Below are positions 52,367-61,434 of a stretch of 64,000 nt of DNA, piece after piece; the first letter of the stretch is position 1, and each line of letters opens with the position of its first letter. Where the stretch lies: positions 41,523-105,522 of the forward strand of contig FR903066.1 in the NCBI GenBank assembly GCA_000438195.1, in the 5' to 3' direction. The notes beneath the pieces were generated by a model. It was not told where the DNA came from. It saw only the letters and a program-made list of their open reading frames with translations, and made no database searches. Both the position numbers and the translations under genes were made by a program. This DNA comes from Mycoplasma sp. CAG:776 (GTDB lineage Bacteria; Bacillota_I; Bacilli_A; RF39; UBA660).

Positions 52367-53314
52367 TTACGTTATTTTAACATACCAATAATCACCACTG
52401 TAGTTATCATCAGGATAAGCATTTTCCTCTTTAGAAGTAACAATATCTATAAAATCCCCTCGACTATAACTAGTATCTGAAGACTGATAAACATACCAAT
52501 AATTACCAGACCGACCATTATTAGGATAAGAAGAACTAACTTGAGAAGTAACTTGATCTAAATAACTTCCTTGCGAATAAGTATAATGAGGACTACTACT
52601 AATAGATTGTGAGTAATAAATTATAGTACCATTTTCCCCATCACTACTATATTGATATGCAGTTTTCCCATAAACAGACGTCGTAAACCAATGTCCAACC
52701 TCTATTCCATTTAAATTACCAGATGTTAAAGGCGAACTAACCCGACCTGTATCTGAATCAAAATTAGGTGCAGTTGTTTTTTGATGTACATAAATCTTAC
52801 GAAAACCATTAGAATTAGTAATACTTCCACTTCCACCATAAGTAGTAGAATAATAATCAATTTCTGAATCAACATCATAACGATTCCATAAATAAGTAGT
52901 TATTTTATTAAGTTGATATCGATTCCATTGATAAAAATTTGCATTTTGAAAGTATAAATAGCATTTAGTTCCCTTTGTTGTCATAGGTGTTACACTTAAA
53001 CTCTTCACTACACTATCATAACTTAACTTAATACCACTATCTTTTTCACCATTTACAGTACAATAGCTTTCTTCCGTTAATTCATAATTTCCATCAGGAA
53101 CTTGATCCATTTCTTCCCCATCTACTATAATAGCCACTATATTTAAATCTGCTAAACTATAATTGATAGTTCCATTTGCTAACGGTATACTTTGAGTATT
53201 TTTAATCTTAGCACTCGTAAATATGAATACTATTGCACTCAAAATTACTATCACCACTATTCCTATGATAATATTTCTTTTTAAATGACTTCTTTTTAAT
53301 ACTTCAAATTTCAT
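52367..53314 (-). CDS. membrane-anchored extracellular protein with YWYV repeats
   Basis: 315 residues. A basic N-terminus and one membrane helix (IIIGIVVIVILSAIVFIFTS) are followed by an extracellular part with two cysteines (ESYCTV, TKCYLYF), a Ser/Thr/Tyr/Asn-rich middle and two C-terminal repeats: SYLDQVTSQVSSSYPNNGRS then GNYWYV, and DFIDIVTSKEENAYPDDNYS then GDYWYV. Each repeat holds the pattern YP(N/D)(N/D)xxSGxYWYV. It looks like a surface adhesin or substrate-binding protein; no function can be assigned. GGAG precedes ATG. Confidence 0.65.
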   Translation of the reverse strand: MKFEVLKRSHLKRNIIIGIVVIVILSAIVFIFTSAKIKNTQSIPLANGTINYSLADLNIVAIIVDGEEMDQVPDGNYELTEESYCTVNGEKDSGIKLSYDSVVKSLSVTPMTTKGTKCYLYFQNANFYQWNRYQLNKITTYLWNRYDVDSEIDYYSTTYGGSGSITNSNGFRKIYVHQKTTAPNFDSDTGRVSSPLTSGNLNGIEVGHWFTTSVYGKTAYQYSSDGENGTIIYYSQSISSSPHYTYSQGSYLDQVTSQVSSSYPNNGRSGNYWYVYQSSDTSYSRGDFIDIVTSKEENAYPDDNYSGDYWYVKIT

Positions 53315-53360
53315 AACTTATTCTCCTTTATGAAGTATACCTTCATTTATTTTTTTATTT

Positions 53361-53392
53361 ATATAAGCTACGATGAGTTTCCTAGCTTATAT
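53361..53392. promoter_or_regulatory. inverted repeat between surface protein and tandem-HTH regulator
   Basis: Perfect 10-bp arms ATATAAGCTA/TAGCTTATAT with a 12-bp spacer, in the 184-bp divergent region. No T run follows on either strand, so it is more likely an operator or leader hairpin than a terminator. A second small dyad (TGAAGTATACCTTCA) lies at 53331-53345. Confidence 0.5.
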
Positions 53393-53498
53393 TCAAATTA
53401 TAGTTTGAGCTAGTTCAAAAGTCAAGAAAAATATCAATATTACCCTAGTTAATCAATTTAAAAAATTTATCATGAGAAAATTAAATTGGTGAAATGTT

Positions 53499-53954
53499 AT
53501 GATATACAGTGAAAAGCTAAAATTTTTAAGAGAAGAAAAAGAAATAACTCAAAACGAACTAGCCAATTTACTTCAAATACATTCTGCTACTTATAGCCAA
53601 TTTGAAAGAGAATATACAATAATTCCTATTAAAAAGTTAAGTATTCTAGCAGATTTTTTCCATGTTTCGATCGACTATTTATTTGATTTTACAAGTATAA
53701 AACAATATACCAACACTAAAAAAGAAGTTGATTTAAAAATTTCTGGAAAAAGACTAAAAACTTTCCGTAAAGAAAATAGAATAACACAAAAAGCACTTGC
53801 TCAATTCTTAAATACTACTCAATCAAATATTGTTGGATATGAACAAGGAAAATTTATAATCGCTACTCCTTATTTATACATGATTTGTCAAAAATATAAC
53901 ATCTCTGCTGATTATCTTTTAGGAAAAATAGATAATTCAAAATATTTAAAATAA
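53499..53954 (+). CDS. regulator with two tandem XRE/HTH_3 domains
   Basis: 151 residues made of two cro/C1 helix-turn-helix units: LKFLREEKEITQNELANLLQ then SATYSQFEREYTIIPIKKL (residues 1-62), and LKTFRKENRITQKALAQFLN then QSNIVGYEQGKFI (residues 77-147). One polypeptide with two such domains is uncommon; single-domain XRE proteins normally dimerise. It may act as a covalent pseudo-dimer. Divergent to the YWYV surface protein gene, with an inverted repeat between them. Confidence 0.85.
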   Translation: MIYSEKLKFLREEKEITQNELANLLQIHSATYSQFEREYTIIPIKKLSILADFFHVSIDYLFDFTSIKQYTNTKKEVDLKISGKRLKTFRKENRITQKALAQFLNTTQSNIVGYEQGKFIIATPYLYMICQKYNISADYLLGKIDNSKYLK

Positions 53955-54009
53955 TGTCTACTTCTCTTTATTTAAATTTTCTGTTATACTAAAATAAGGT
54001 GATCATAAA

Positions 54010-55125
54010 ATGGAAGCAGTAGGAATTATTTGTGAATACAATCCTTTACATAATGGACATATTTACCATATCGAACAAGTAAAAAAATTATTTCCTGGAA
54101 AAGCAATTATACTTGTCTTAAATGGGTACTTTCTAGAACGTGGTGAAATAAGTATTTTATCAAAAGAAAACAAAGCCAAATTAGCTTTAATTTATGGAGT
54201 AGATTTAGTAGTAGAACTTCCCTTTATTTTTGGCACTCAAAGTGCTGATATTTTTGCTGATGCAGCCATCAAAATATTAGGTTATTTAGGGTGTAATTAT
54301 CTTGTTTTTGGAAGTGAAAGAAATAATGTTGAGATATTAAAAAAAGTAGCAGATATCCAAGAGCAAAAAGAATATAATGAAAAAGTAAAGGAATTACTAG
54401 CAACAGGTATAAACTACCCAACAGCCCTTGCCAAAGCTTTAAATATTGAAGAAGATATTTTTAATCCAAATGATTTACTTGGAATTTCTTATATAAAAGC
54501 CATCCAAAAAAACAAGTTAAATATTACTCCCGTAACAATTAAAAGAACAAGTACTTATCATAGTAAAACTGAAAACACTAATATAATCAGTGCTAGTAAC
54601 ATAAGAAATAAATTAAAACAAAAAGAAAATATCACTAACTTTGTTCCCAGAAAAACTCTAAAACTAATTGAAAACATTTCTCTAGAAAACCTATTTCCTT
54701 ATATAAAATATAAAATACTTACTGACCTAGACTTAAGTAGGTATTTAACCGTTGATGAAGGAATTGAAAATAGATTAAAAGAAAAAATAATAGATTCTAA
54801 CACTTTAGAAGAACTAATTCTAAGTATCAAAACAAAAAGATATACCTACAATAAAATAACAAGAATGCTAATTCATATTTTAATAGGACTACCAAAAGAA
54901 ATTAATAAACTAGCAAATATCGAATATATCAAAATATTAGGATTCAATAAAAAAGGAAGAGAATATCTACATAATTTAAAAGAAGACTTAGAAATCTCCT
55001 TAGTTCCTATCCCTAATTCCTTACAATATAAATATGAATTAATTGCATCTCAAGTCTATAGCTTAGTCAGTAAAAATAAAATTTTAGCTTATGAAAAAAG
55101 CAATAAACCAATCTTTTTTGAATAG
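54010..55125 (+). CDS. tmcAL: tRNA(Met) cytidine acetate ligase
   Basis: 371 residues. The start VGIICEYNPLHNGHIYHIEQ contains the HxGH nucleotidyltransferase motif, and YPTALAKALNIE, then SASNIRNKLKQ (ISASxIR) are TmcAL signatures. The enzyme forms N4-acetylcytidine at the wobble base of elongator tRNA-Met using acetate and ATP. Start ATG follows AGGTGATC. A TATACT -10 lies upstream near 53985. Confidence 0.93.
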   Translation: MEAVGIICEYNPLHNGHIYHIEQVKKLFPGKAIILVLNGYFLERGEISILSKENKAKLALIYGVDLVVELPFIFGTQSADIFADAAIKILGYLGCNYLVFGSERNNVEILKKVADIQEQKEYNEKVKELLATGINYPTALAKALNIEEDIFNPNDLLGISYIKAIQKNKLNITPVTIKRTSTYHSKTENTNIISASNIRNKLKQKENITNFVPRKTLKLIENISLENLFPYIKYKILTDLDLSRYLTVDEGIENRLKEKIIDSNTLEELILSIKTKRYTYNKITRMLIHILIGLPKEINKLANIEYIKILGFNKKGREYLHNLKEDLEISLVPIPNSLQYKYELIASQVYSLVSKNKILAYEKSNKPIFFE

Positions 55126-55137
55126 TTTATTGCTTTT
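55096..55137. terminator. bidirectional terminator tmcAL/mutM
   Basis: Perfect 13-bp stem AAAAGCAATAAAC/GTTTATTGCTTTT, 16-base loop, T runs on both strands; it contains the ends of both converging genes. Confidence 0.9.
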
Positions 55138-55954
55138 CTTTTTGACACATAGAACAATAATAAGTACTTCTTCCTCCTACTTTTACATTTTCTATTAAAG
55201 TACTGCACTCTAAACATGGTTCTTTCTCTCTTTTATGTACTTTTAAATTCTGCTGAAATCTCCCGGTTACACCTAAACTAGAAGTATAACTTCGAATTGT
55301 AGTACCACCCATTCGGATTGCTTCGCGAATAATTATATCTGAGCCAACCACAATTTGTTCACATTCATCTTTTGTAAGATTACACGCAGGTTTTAAAGGA
55401 TTAATTTTAGCATAAAACAAAACCTCATTTGCATAAATATTTCCAAGTCCACTAATTATAGTTTGATCTAACAATACAGTTTTAATGGGAAGTTTTTTAT
55501 TTTTAAACTTCTTTAATAAATACTCACTTGTTAGCTGTTCATCACCAGGCTCTAACCCCTGCTTTTTTATACTTTCTACATTTTCTAAATCAGCTTTTAA
55601 AACAAGATTCATTCTTCCAAATTTGCGAGTATCACAGTATCTTAAAGTTGTATCATCTTCAAAAATAAATATCACATGTTCATGTTTTTCTTTTACTTCA
55701 TTTTTATCTTTAATAAAATATTTACCTTCCATTCTCAAATGAGATAACAAATAATAATGTTCTGTCTCAAAAATTAACCATTTTCCTCTTCTTTTAATAT
55801 CAATAAAAGATGCACCAATCAAATTTTTCTTAAAAGAGACTAAATCACTTTCAATCATTGGCTCATAAAATACTTTTACCTCTTTTATTTTCTTATTTAG
55901 AATTCTTTCTTTTAAAGTATTTCTTACTGTTTCAACTTCTGCTATTTCTGGCAT
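55127..55954 (-). CDS. mutM: formamidopyrimidine-DNA glycosylase (MutM/Fpg)
   Basis: 275 residues. The N-terminus MPEIAEVETVRNTL provides the catalytic Pro and Glu. DIKRRGKWLIF holds the conserved lysine. ISGLGNIYANEVLF and TTIRSYTSSLGVTGRFQQ are H2TH and DNA-contact segments, and the C-terminal zinc finger is CLEC..YYCSMC. It excises oxidised purines. It overlaps the upstream HELGH gene by 23 bp and follows polA, giving a repair cluster. Confidence 0.95.
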   Translation of the reverse strand: MPEIAEVETVRNTLKERILNKKIKEVKVFYEPMIESDLVSFKKNLIGASFIDIKRRGKWLIFETEHYYLLSHLRMEGKYFIKDKNEVKEKHEHVIFIFEDDTTLRYCDTRKFGRMNLVLKADLENVESIKKQGLEPGDEQLTSEYLLKKFKNKKLPIKTVLLDQTIISGLGNIYANEVLFYAKINPLKPACNLTKDECEQIVVGSDIIIREAIRMGGTTIRSYTSSLGVTGRFQQNLKVHKREKEPCLECSTLIENVKVGGRSTYYCSMCQKEKQ

Positions 55955-56846
55955 ATTCGTCCTCCTTGTTTCTATCTTTTTTTATTTTATTATAAAGTTC
56001 CAAGAAATCCTGAAGAACCAATTGATCTCTCTTTTTAGTGGTTTGAAATAATTGCTCAGAATTAAAAGCAACTTGATATCTTTTTAAATCTAATTGATAA
56101 ATTTTATCACATAATTCTTTTAAAGAAAAATAATGTTCTTCTCCCAAAAATTTTCGAAGAGATTGATCATCCTTTGTAAGTTCTGCTTCCATAAAAACAT
56201 CAAATAAAGAAAAACGATCACACAAAATATTTGCAACAAAGCTAACTCCCCCATATGCATTACTTTTAAAATTTGGCTCTATAAATTGTTGCATCATTTT
56301 TTCTTCAAAAATACAGTTTAACCCTTCTTCAAGTCCCATATTTTTTTCAGAAATAAACTCTCTTTTTACTTCTCCATCTTGAACAGTTAATAAAAACTTT
56401 TCTTCTATAAACCCACTTCTTCTAACTAGCATATTTCCTTCAATTTGATATTCATTTTGAAAAGCTTTTAAAGCATGACCAAGTTCATGAATAAAAGAAG
56501 AAATAGAATTTACAGAATCCACTGAAAAATTAGAAACGACAATAATTCTTTTAATTTCCTGAATAGAATAATTTTTTCCATCATACTTTAAAACAGGAAA
56601 AGAAGAATAAACTCCACTCGCTCTTTTAAGTTCCTCGCTACCAACTATAGAATTTATTTCTAACATATTTCTTTCAACTAACACATCATATACATTTCGA
56701 TTAAAAACAAAAGGAACCTGAAGAAAAACTTGTTCAACCAAGTTTTTCCAATCACTCCCTAAAAAATGAATACAACCTTGATAAATCTTTTTTAAAAAAG
56801 GAACAAAATCTTCAGGATAAAGCTTTACAATTTCATCTATCTCCAT
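55932..56846 (-). CDS. uncharacterised HExxH metalloprotease-like protein
   Basis: 304 residues, no membrane helix. The only recognisable motif is ISSFIHELGHALKAFQNEYQ near residue 140 (HELGH, gluzincin-type zinc site), followed by a late Glu-containing GLEEGLNCIFEEKMMQ that could supply the third ligand. No named family is recognised. The gene sits between polA and mutM with overlaps on both sides (1 bp and 23 bp), so it is co-expressed with DNA-repair genes, but a role there is unproven. Confidence 0.6.
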   Translation of the reverse strand: MEIDEIVKLYPEDFVPFLKKIYQGCIHFLGSDWKNLVEQVFLQVPFVFNRNVYDVLVERNMLEINSIVGSEELKRASGVYSSFPVLKYDGKNYSIQEIKRIIVVSNFSVDSVNSISSFIHELGHALKAFQNEYQIEGNMLVRRSGFIEEKFLLTVQDGEVKREFISEKNMGLEEGLNCIFEEKMMQQFIEPNFKSNAYGGVSFVANILCDRFSLFDVFMEAELTKDDQSLRKFLGEEHYFSLKELCDKIYQLDLKRYQVAFNSEQLFQTTKKRDQLVLQDFLELYNKIKKDRNKEDEYARNSRS

Positions 56847-59422
56847 TATTTAGCCTCATATAAATCTTTACCAGATGCAATTCCCACTTTAAGAGGAACC
56901 GATAACTGAATAACATTTTCCATTACGTTTTTTACAATTTCCGTAACCATTTCTTTTTCTTCTTCCAAAGTATCAATAACAAGCTCATCATGAATTTGTA
57001 AAACCATTTTACTTTTGATATTTTTTTTCTTAAACTCATCAAAAACTAAAACCATAGCTTTCTTAATAATATCAGCACTTGTTCCTTGAATTGGAGTATT
57101 AAGGGCAATTCTCTCTCCACTAGAACGAATCATATAATTACGATTATTAAGTTCTTCAATCGTTCTTTTACGGTTAAATAGTGTCCTTACAGAACCATTT
57201 TCATAAGCTTCTTTAATAATATTATCCATATAATGTTTAACACCAGGATATAATTCATAATATTTATTAATAAATTCTTGAGCCTCTTTACTACTAATAT
57301 TTAAATTCTCACCTAAACCAAAACCACTAATACCATAAACAATACCAAAAATAACTGCTTTAGCTGTTGAACGCATAAGTTTAGTAACTTTGCTTTCTTC
57401 AACACCATAAATATCCGCTGCCACTTTAGTGTGAATATCCTGATCATTTTGAAAAGCTTGAATTAATTCTTGAGAACCAGAAATATGAGCAAGAATTCTA
57501 AGCTCTATTTGGGAGTAATCAATACTCAAAAATAAATCATTGGTTGGCAAAAAAGCACGCCTTACTTTTCTTCCTTCTTCTCCTCGAATAGGAATATTTT
57601 GTAAATTTGGTTCAACACTAGAAAGCCTACCAGTTCTAGTTAAAGTTTGTTTAAAAATAGTATGTATTTTTCCATCAGGGAACTTTGCATTTTCCAAACT
57701 AGCTGTATAAGTAGAAACAATTTTGCTATAGTTGCGGTAGTCTAAAATAAGATCAATAATTGGATGTTTTCCTTGAAGTTTTTGCAATGTACTCGCATCG
57801 GTTTTATAACCTTTTTGGGTCTTTTTTCCTATTCCCAAACCAAGTCTTCCAAACAAAACTTCTCCAAGTTGTTTAGGACTAGCAATATTAAATTCTACCC
57901 CCGCCAACTCATATATTTCTTTAGAAATCACTTCTAATTTAGCCTCTGCTTCTTTTTTTATTTCATCTAAAATATTGCTATCTACTTTAACACCAAAATA
58001 TTCCATATCAGCTAAAACTCTAGTTAAAGGCATTTCTATTTCTTGAAATAAAGAAAACATCTCTTCAACTTTTAAATTATTAACATAGGTATCCCTTGTA
58101 TCAAAAATAAAACGCGATTTCAAAACAATGTCTTTTTTTAAACGTTCCTGATCTTCAAAACCATTTTTCTTAGCTTCTTCATAGAATAAAACATTAATTC
58201 TTTCTGGATGCATTAAAAATGCAATATCATCTTTAGTAAATCCATTCAAAAGATAAGCAGCAATCATTAAATCATAATTAATACAAGGCAAAACAAGGCT
58301 ATATCTTCGAAAAACAATATCTAAAGCTTTGGCATTATAAGCATAAATAATCTTATCTTTCAAAATAGTCTCTAAAAGTTTAAAATGTTCTTCCTTAATA
58401 AAGTAATTATGTTCTTTATCACTGATACCAATTCCCAAAACTTTACCTTTATGATAATTTTCTTGATCAAGTTCAATAAAAATCCCCAATTCATCTCCTA
58501 GTTGTAAATTTAAAACATCATCAACTACTTCAAAATTAATATCATCTTTAATAATTTCTGGACGCTCAAAATTTTTCAAAAGTGAATAAAACTCTAAAGA
58601 TTCAAAAATATCACCAAGCTCTTTTTCATTTACTCCTAAATAACGAATATCTTCAAAACTAATATTTAAAGGAACATCTCGATAAATAGTAGCAATTTCT
58701 TTACTCATAAAAGCATTATCACGATCAAGTTCTAATTTTTCTTTTGTTTTTCCTTTTATAGAATCAATATTTTCATAAATACCTTCTAAAGATTCATATT
58801 CTTGTAATAATTTTAAAGCTGTTTTTTCCCCTATTCCTTTTACACCTGGAATATTATCTGATGAATCACCAGCTAACCCTTTTAAATCAATAATTCTGAT
58901 GGGTTCAATTCCATAATCTTCTTTAAAAGTATCCGGATTATATTTAATAAAACCTGTTTGTTTTAAAAGCTTAACATCCACAACTGGACTAATTAACTGT
59001 AATAAATCCCGATCACTCGAAATAATAGTTGCATCATATTCTGGATCTAAATCTGCCATCTTAGCTAAAGTACCTATAATATCATCAGCTTCATAAGGTT
59101 CCATTTCTAAATATTTAATTCCCATAGCATCCAATATTTTTCTAGCAATAGGCATTTGCTTTAACAATTCATCAGGAGTCGCTTGCCTTCCTTCTTTATA
59201 GAAATCATATTTTTTCTTTCTAAAATTTTTTCCTATATCAAAAGCAACAGCAATATATTCTGGCTTTTCTTCATTCATAATCTTATTCATCATTGTCGTA
59301 AAACCATATAAAGCATTGGTTGGAAATCCTTTACTATTACGCATAATATTTCCAGAATATGCTGTTGCATAAAAACTCCGAAACATTAAATTATTCCCAT
59401 CTACTAATATAACTCTTTTCAA
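56846..59422 (-). CDS. polA: DNA polymerase I
   Basis: 858 residues. The 5' nuclease domain (1-290) has LVDGNNLMFRSFYAT, YEADDIIGTLA and SSDRDLLQL. The middle 3'-5' exonuclease-like domain (about 290-450) lacks the DxE and other acidic residues, so proofreading is lost, as in Bacillus PolI. The polymerase domain has motif A FLSIDYSQIELRILAHIS, motif B MRSTAKAVIFGIVYGISGFG and motif C QIHDELVID. Start is TTG 59422, six bases after GAGGTGA. Confidence 0.95.
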   Translation of the reverse strand: MKRVILVDGNNLMFRSFYATAYSGNIMRNSKGFPTNALYGFTTMMNKIMNEEKPEYIAVAFDIGKNFRKKKYDFYKEGRQATPDELLKQMPIARKILDAMGIKYLEMEPYEADDIIGTLAKMADLDPEYDATIISSDRDLLQLISPVVDVKLLKQTGFIKYNPDTFKEDYGIEPIRIIDLKGLAGDSSDNIPGVKGIGEKTALKLLQEYESLEGIYENIDSIKGKTKEKLELDRDNAFMSKEIATIYRDVPLNISFEDIRYLGVNEKELGDIFESLEFYSLLKNFERPEIIKDDINFEVVDDVLNLQLGDELGIFIELDQENYHKGKVLGIGISDKEHNYFIKEEHFKLLETILKDKIIYAYNAKALDIVFRRYSLVLPCINYDLMIAAYLLNGFTKDDIAFLMHPERINVLFYEEAKKNGFEDQERLKKDIVLKSRFIFDTRDTYVNNLKVEEMFSLFQEIEMPLTRVLADMEYFGVKVDSNILDEIKKEAEAKLEVISKEIYELAGVEFNIASPKQLGEVLFGRLGLGIGKKTQKGYKTDASTLQKLQGKHPIIDLILDYRNYSKIVSTYTASLENAKFPDGKIHTIFKQTLTRTGRLSSVEPNLQNIPIRGEEGRKVRRAFLPTNDLFLSIDYSQIELRILAHISGSQELIQAFQNDQDIHTKVAADIYGVEESKVTKLMRSTAKAVIFGIVYGISGFGLGENLNISSKEAQEFINKYYELYPGVKHYMDNIIKEAYENGSVRTLFNRKRTIEELNNRNYMIRSSGERIALNTPIQGTSADIIKKAMVLVFDEFKKKNIKSKMVLQIHDELVIDTLEEEKEMVTEIVKNVMENVIQLSVPLKVGIASGKDLYEAK

Positions 59423-59481
59423 ATTGATTCACCTCTAACTATAATCTTCTAAAAAAATTATATCATATTTTCCCAAAAGAA

Positions 59482-59505
59482 AAAAGAAACTTATCTGCTT
59501 CTTTT
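59482..59505 (-). terminator. terminator after 77-residue protein gene
   Basis: 9-bp stem AAAAGAAAC/GCTTCTTTT with one G-U pair, six-base loop, T-rich stretch on the minus strand. Confidence 0.65.
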
Positions 59506-59724
59506 ATCTCTACGAATATATTCTTGAAAAACCTCTTCAAATTGTTGTTTAAAAAAATAATTACTCATCATTAAATCCTGCAAACGAGTTCGAAAAAGAA
59601 TATCCATCTTATATCTTTGCCAAACAGCTAATTTTGCCTCAGGATGAGCCACCAACAATTCAAAATCTAAAACTTTTAAATGAGGATTTCTAAGTCTGTC
59701 TTCATAACTTGGAATAAAATTCAT
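59491..59724 (-). CDS. small hypothetical protein, 77 residues
   Basis: No family is recognised. The protein is soluble and rich in Arg, Phe and Glu, with a likely helical C-terminus (NYFFKQQFEEVFQEYIRRDK). A good AGAGGTG site precedes ATG, and a terminator follows, so it is probably a real gene. It lies between the AI-2E permease gene and polA on the same strand. Confidence 0.6.
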   Translation of the reverse strand: MNFIPSYEDRLRNPHLKVLDFELLVAHPEAKLAVWQRYKMDILFRTRLQDLMMSNYFFKQQFEEVFQEYIRRDKRSR

Positions 59725-59755
59725 ACCTTACACCTCTGATCAATAAAATATTTTA

Positions 59756-60898
59756 TCATGAAATCTTCTTTTTAGCTAATATTTTTTTACTATTCTTCGC
59801 CTCAATTCGATAATTTACATCAGTAGCTAAAATGCTATAACAAATAGATGCAACTGGAACACTGATAAGCATACCTACAACTCCAGCTAAACTAGCTCCA
59901 ATAGTAACTGCTACAAATACCCAAATTCCTGGTAACCCAACAGATTTACCAACAACTTTGGGGTAAATAAGATTTCCCTCAAACTGTTGTAAAACAAGAA
60001 TAAAGATAATAAAAATGAGAGCTTTAATAGGACTTACCATAAAAATTAAAAATGCTCCTACAATAGTACCAATAAATGCTCCATAAACAGGAATTAAAGC
60101 TGTAACACCAATAAGTACAGAAATAGTTGCAGCATAAGGAATACCCAAGATTAACATTCCAATAAAACATAATACTCCAATAATAACTGCCTCTAAACAC
60201 TGTCCACTAACAAAATTAGCACAAATTTTATTAGATAATTTACAAATTTCTTGAATCTTACCCACTCTTTTCATTGGAAGATAAGCTTTTAAAACTTTAT
60301 TTACTTGATACAACAGTTTTTCTTTTTGAACCAATAAATAAATAGCAAACACAACAGCAATAACAAAATTAACTAAAACGGTAATTACATTAGAAGCAAC
60401 ACCCAAAGTAACCTCTAATATTTGATCTCCATTATTCTTAATAAATTCTATAGCCGTATTTCCAAAATCTTTTAACCCCTCTTCAATATTTTGAATCATA
60501 CTAGGATCCACATTAAAATAATGTAATAAATCTTTAACATTCTCTTCATACATAGGCATATTATCAACAAATAAATCTACTGTATTTTTAAGTTGAGGAA
60601 TAATAAGTAATAATAAAACAATAATAAAAGTAAAAATAATAGCTAAAGATAAAACCAAACTAATAGTTCTTTTACTTTTATCTTTCATTTTAACTTTATT
60701 AAGAAGCTTCTTTTCAATCAAATGAATTAAAATATTAAGAACAAAAGCAATAACAATTCCCAATATAAAAGGCATAAGTAAATGAATCAAAAATCCTAAA
60801 AAACTCCATATCTCTTTAATATGAATAAAGACAAATATCAAAACAATCGTAAATAAAATAATTTTTAATATTTCTTTTTTATTATCTTTTGTTATCAA
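59756..60898 (-). CDS. AI-2E transporter-family permease
   Basis: 380 residues, about seven or eight helices. The PF01594 pattern is visible: FLGFLIHLLMPFILGIVIAF at the start, SGQCLEAVIIGVLCFIGMLI, then VTALIPVYGAFIGTIVGAFL and GNLIYPKVVGKSVGLPGIWV. Members export diverse ions or small molecules; in Bacillus some are Na+/H+ antiporters. Start is TTG 60898, five bases after GGTGAT. It is separated from divIVA by a hairpin. Confidence 0.9.
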   Translation of the reverse strand: MITKDNKKEILKIILFTIVLIFVFIHIKEIWSFLGFLIHLLMPFILGIVIAFVLNILIHLIEKKLLNKVKMKDKSKRTISLVLSLAIIFTFIIVLLLLIIPQLKNTVDLFVDNMPMYEENVKDLLHYFNVDPSMIQNIEEGLKDFGNTAIEFIKNNGDQILEVTLGVASNVITVLVNFVIAVVFAIYLLVQKEKLLYQVNKVLKAYLPMKRVGKIQEICKLSNKICANFVSGQCLEAVIIGVLCFIGMLILGIPYAATISVLIGVTALIPVYGAFIGTIVGAFLIFMVSPIKALIFIIFILVLQQFEGNLIYPKVVGKSVGLPGIWVFVAVTIGASLAGVVGMLISVPVASICYSILATDVNYRIEAKNSKKILAKKKIS

Positions 60899-60959
60899 AT
60901 TACATCACCACTAATATTATAATATAAAGAAAACAAAAAAGAAATGCTTAAAAGAAAAA

Positions 60960-60977
60960 ATGAATCAAATGATTCAT
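60960..60977 (-). terminator. terminator after divIVA
   Basis: 7-bp stem ATGAATC/GATTCAT, loop AAAT, T run on the minus strand, touching the stop codon. Confidence 0.75.
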
Positions 60978-61402
60978 CAATAGTCTTCATTAATGCTATC
61001 AATAAACTCAACTTGTTCATCAACAACACTTCTAAGTCTTCTTTTAAATATAACAACTCTTCTTTTTAAAGTCTCAGCGTCTTGCTCTATTTTATCAGCT
61101 TTCAAAAGAGCGTCATTAACAATTCTCGAAGCATTTCTTCTCGCATCTTCAATAACGCCTTTCGCTTCATCTCTCGCTACTCTCTTAATTTGATTAGAAG
61201 CATCTTCTGCAACAACTAAAGCCCGATTAAGAGTATTTTCCATATTCTGATATTTTTCTAAATCTTTTTTTAATCTTTCTATTTCTTCATCTTGATGTTT
61301 CAATTTATTTAACATAGACTCATACTCTTGCGTAACCTCATGAACAAAGTTATTTACCTCTATCTTATTATAGCCATTTAAACTCGAATTAAACTTTCTC
61401 AA
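60977..61402 (-). CDS. divIVA: DivIVA-family coiled-coil protein
   Basis: 141 residues. FNSSLNGYNKIEVNNFVHEV is the DivIVA N-terminal pattern (F..xxxGYxxxEVxxF), followed by two long coiled coils (HQDEEIERLKKDLEKYQNME and ALLKADKIEQDAETLKRRVV). The canonical LTPxDI lead-in with the membrane-inserting residues is absent, so membrane binding may differ. The start is TTG 61402 behind GAGGTGAGG. It follows sepF, as in most Bacillota, and should act at septa or poles. Confidence 0.88.
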   Translation of the reverse strand: MRKFNSSLNGYNKIEVNNFVHEVTQEYESMLNKLKHQDEEIERLKKDLEKYQNMENTLNRALVVAEDASNQIKRVARDEAKGVIEDARRNASRIVNDALLKADKIEQDAETLKRRVVIFKRRLRSVVDEQVEFIDSINEDY

Positions 61403-61434
61403 AAGAGCCTCACCTCGACAAACTTACTCTTATT

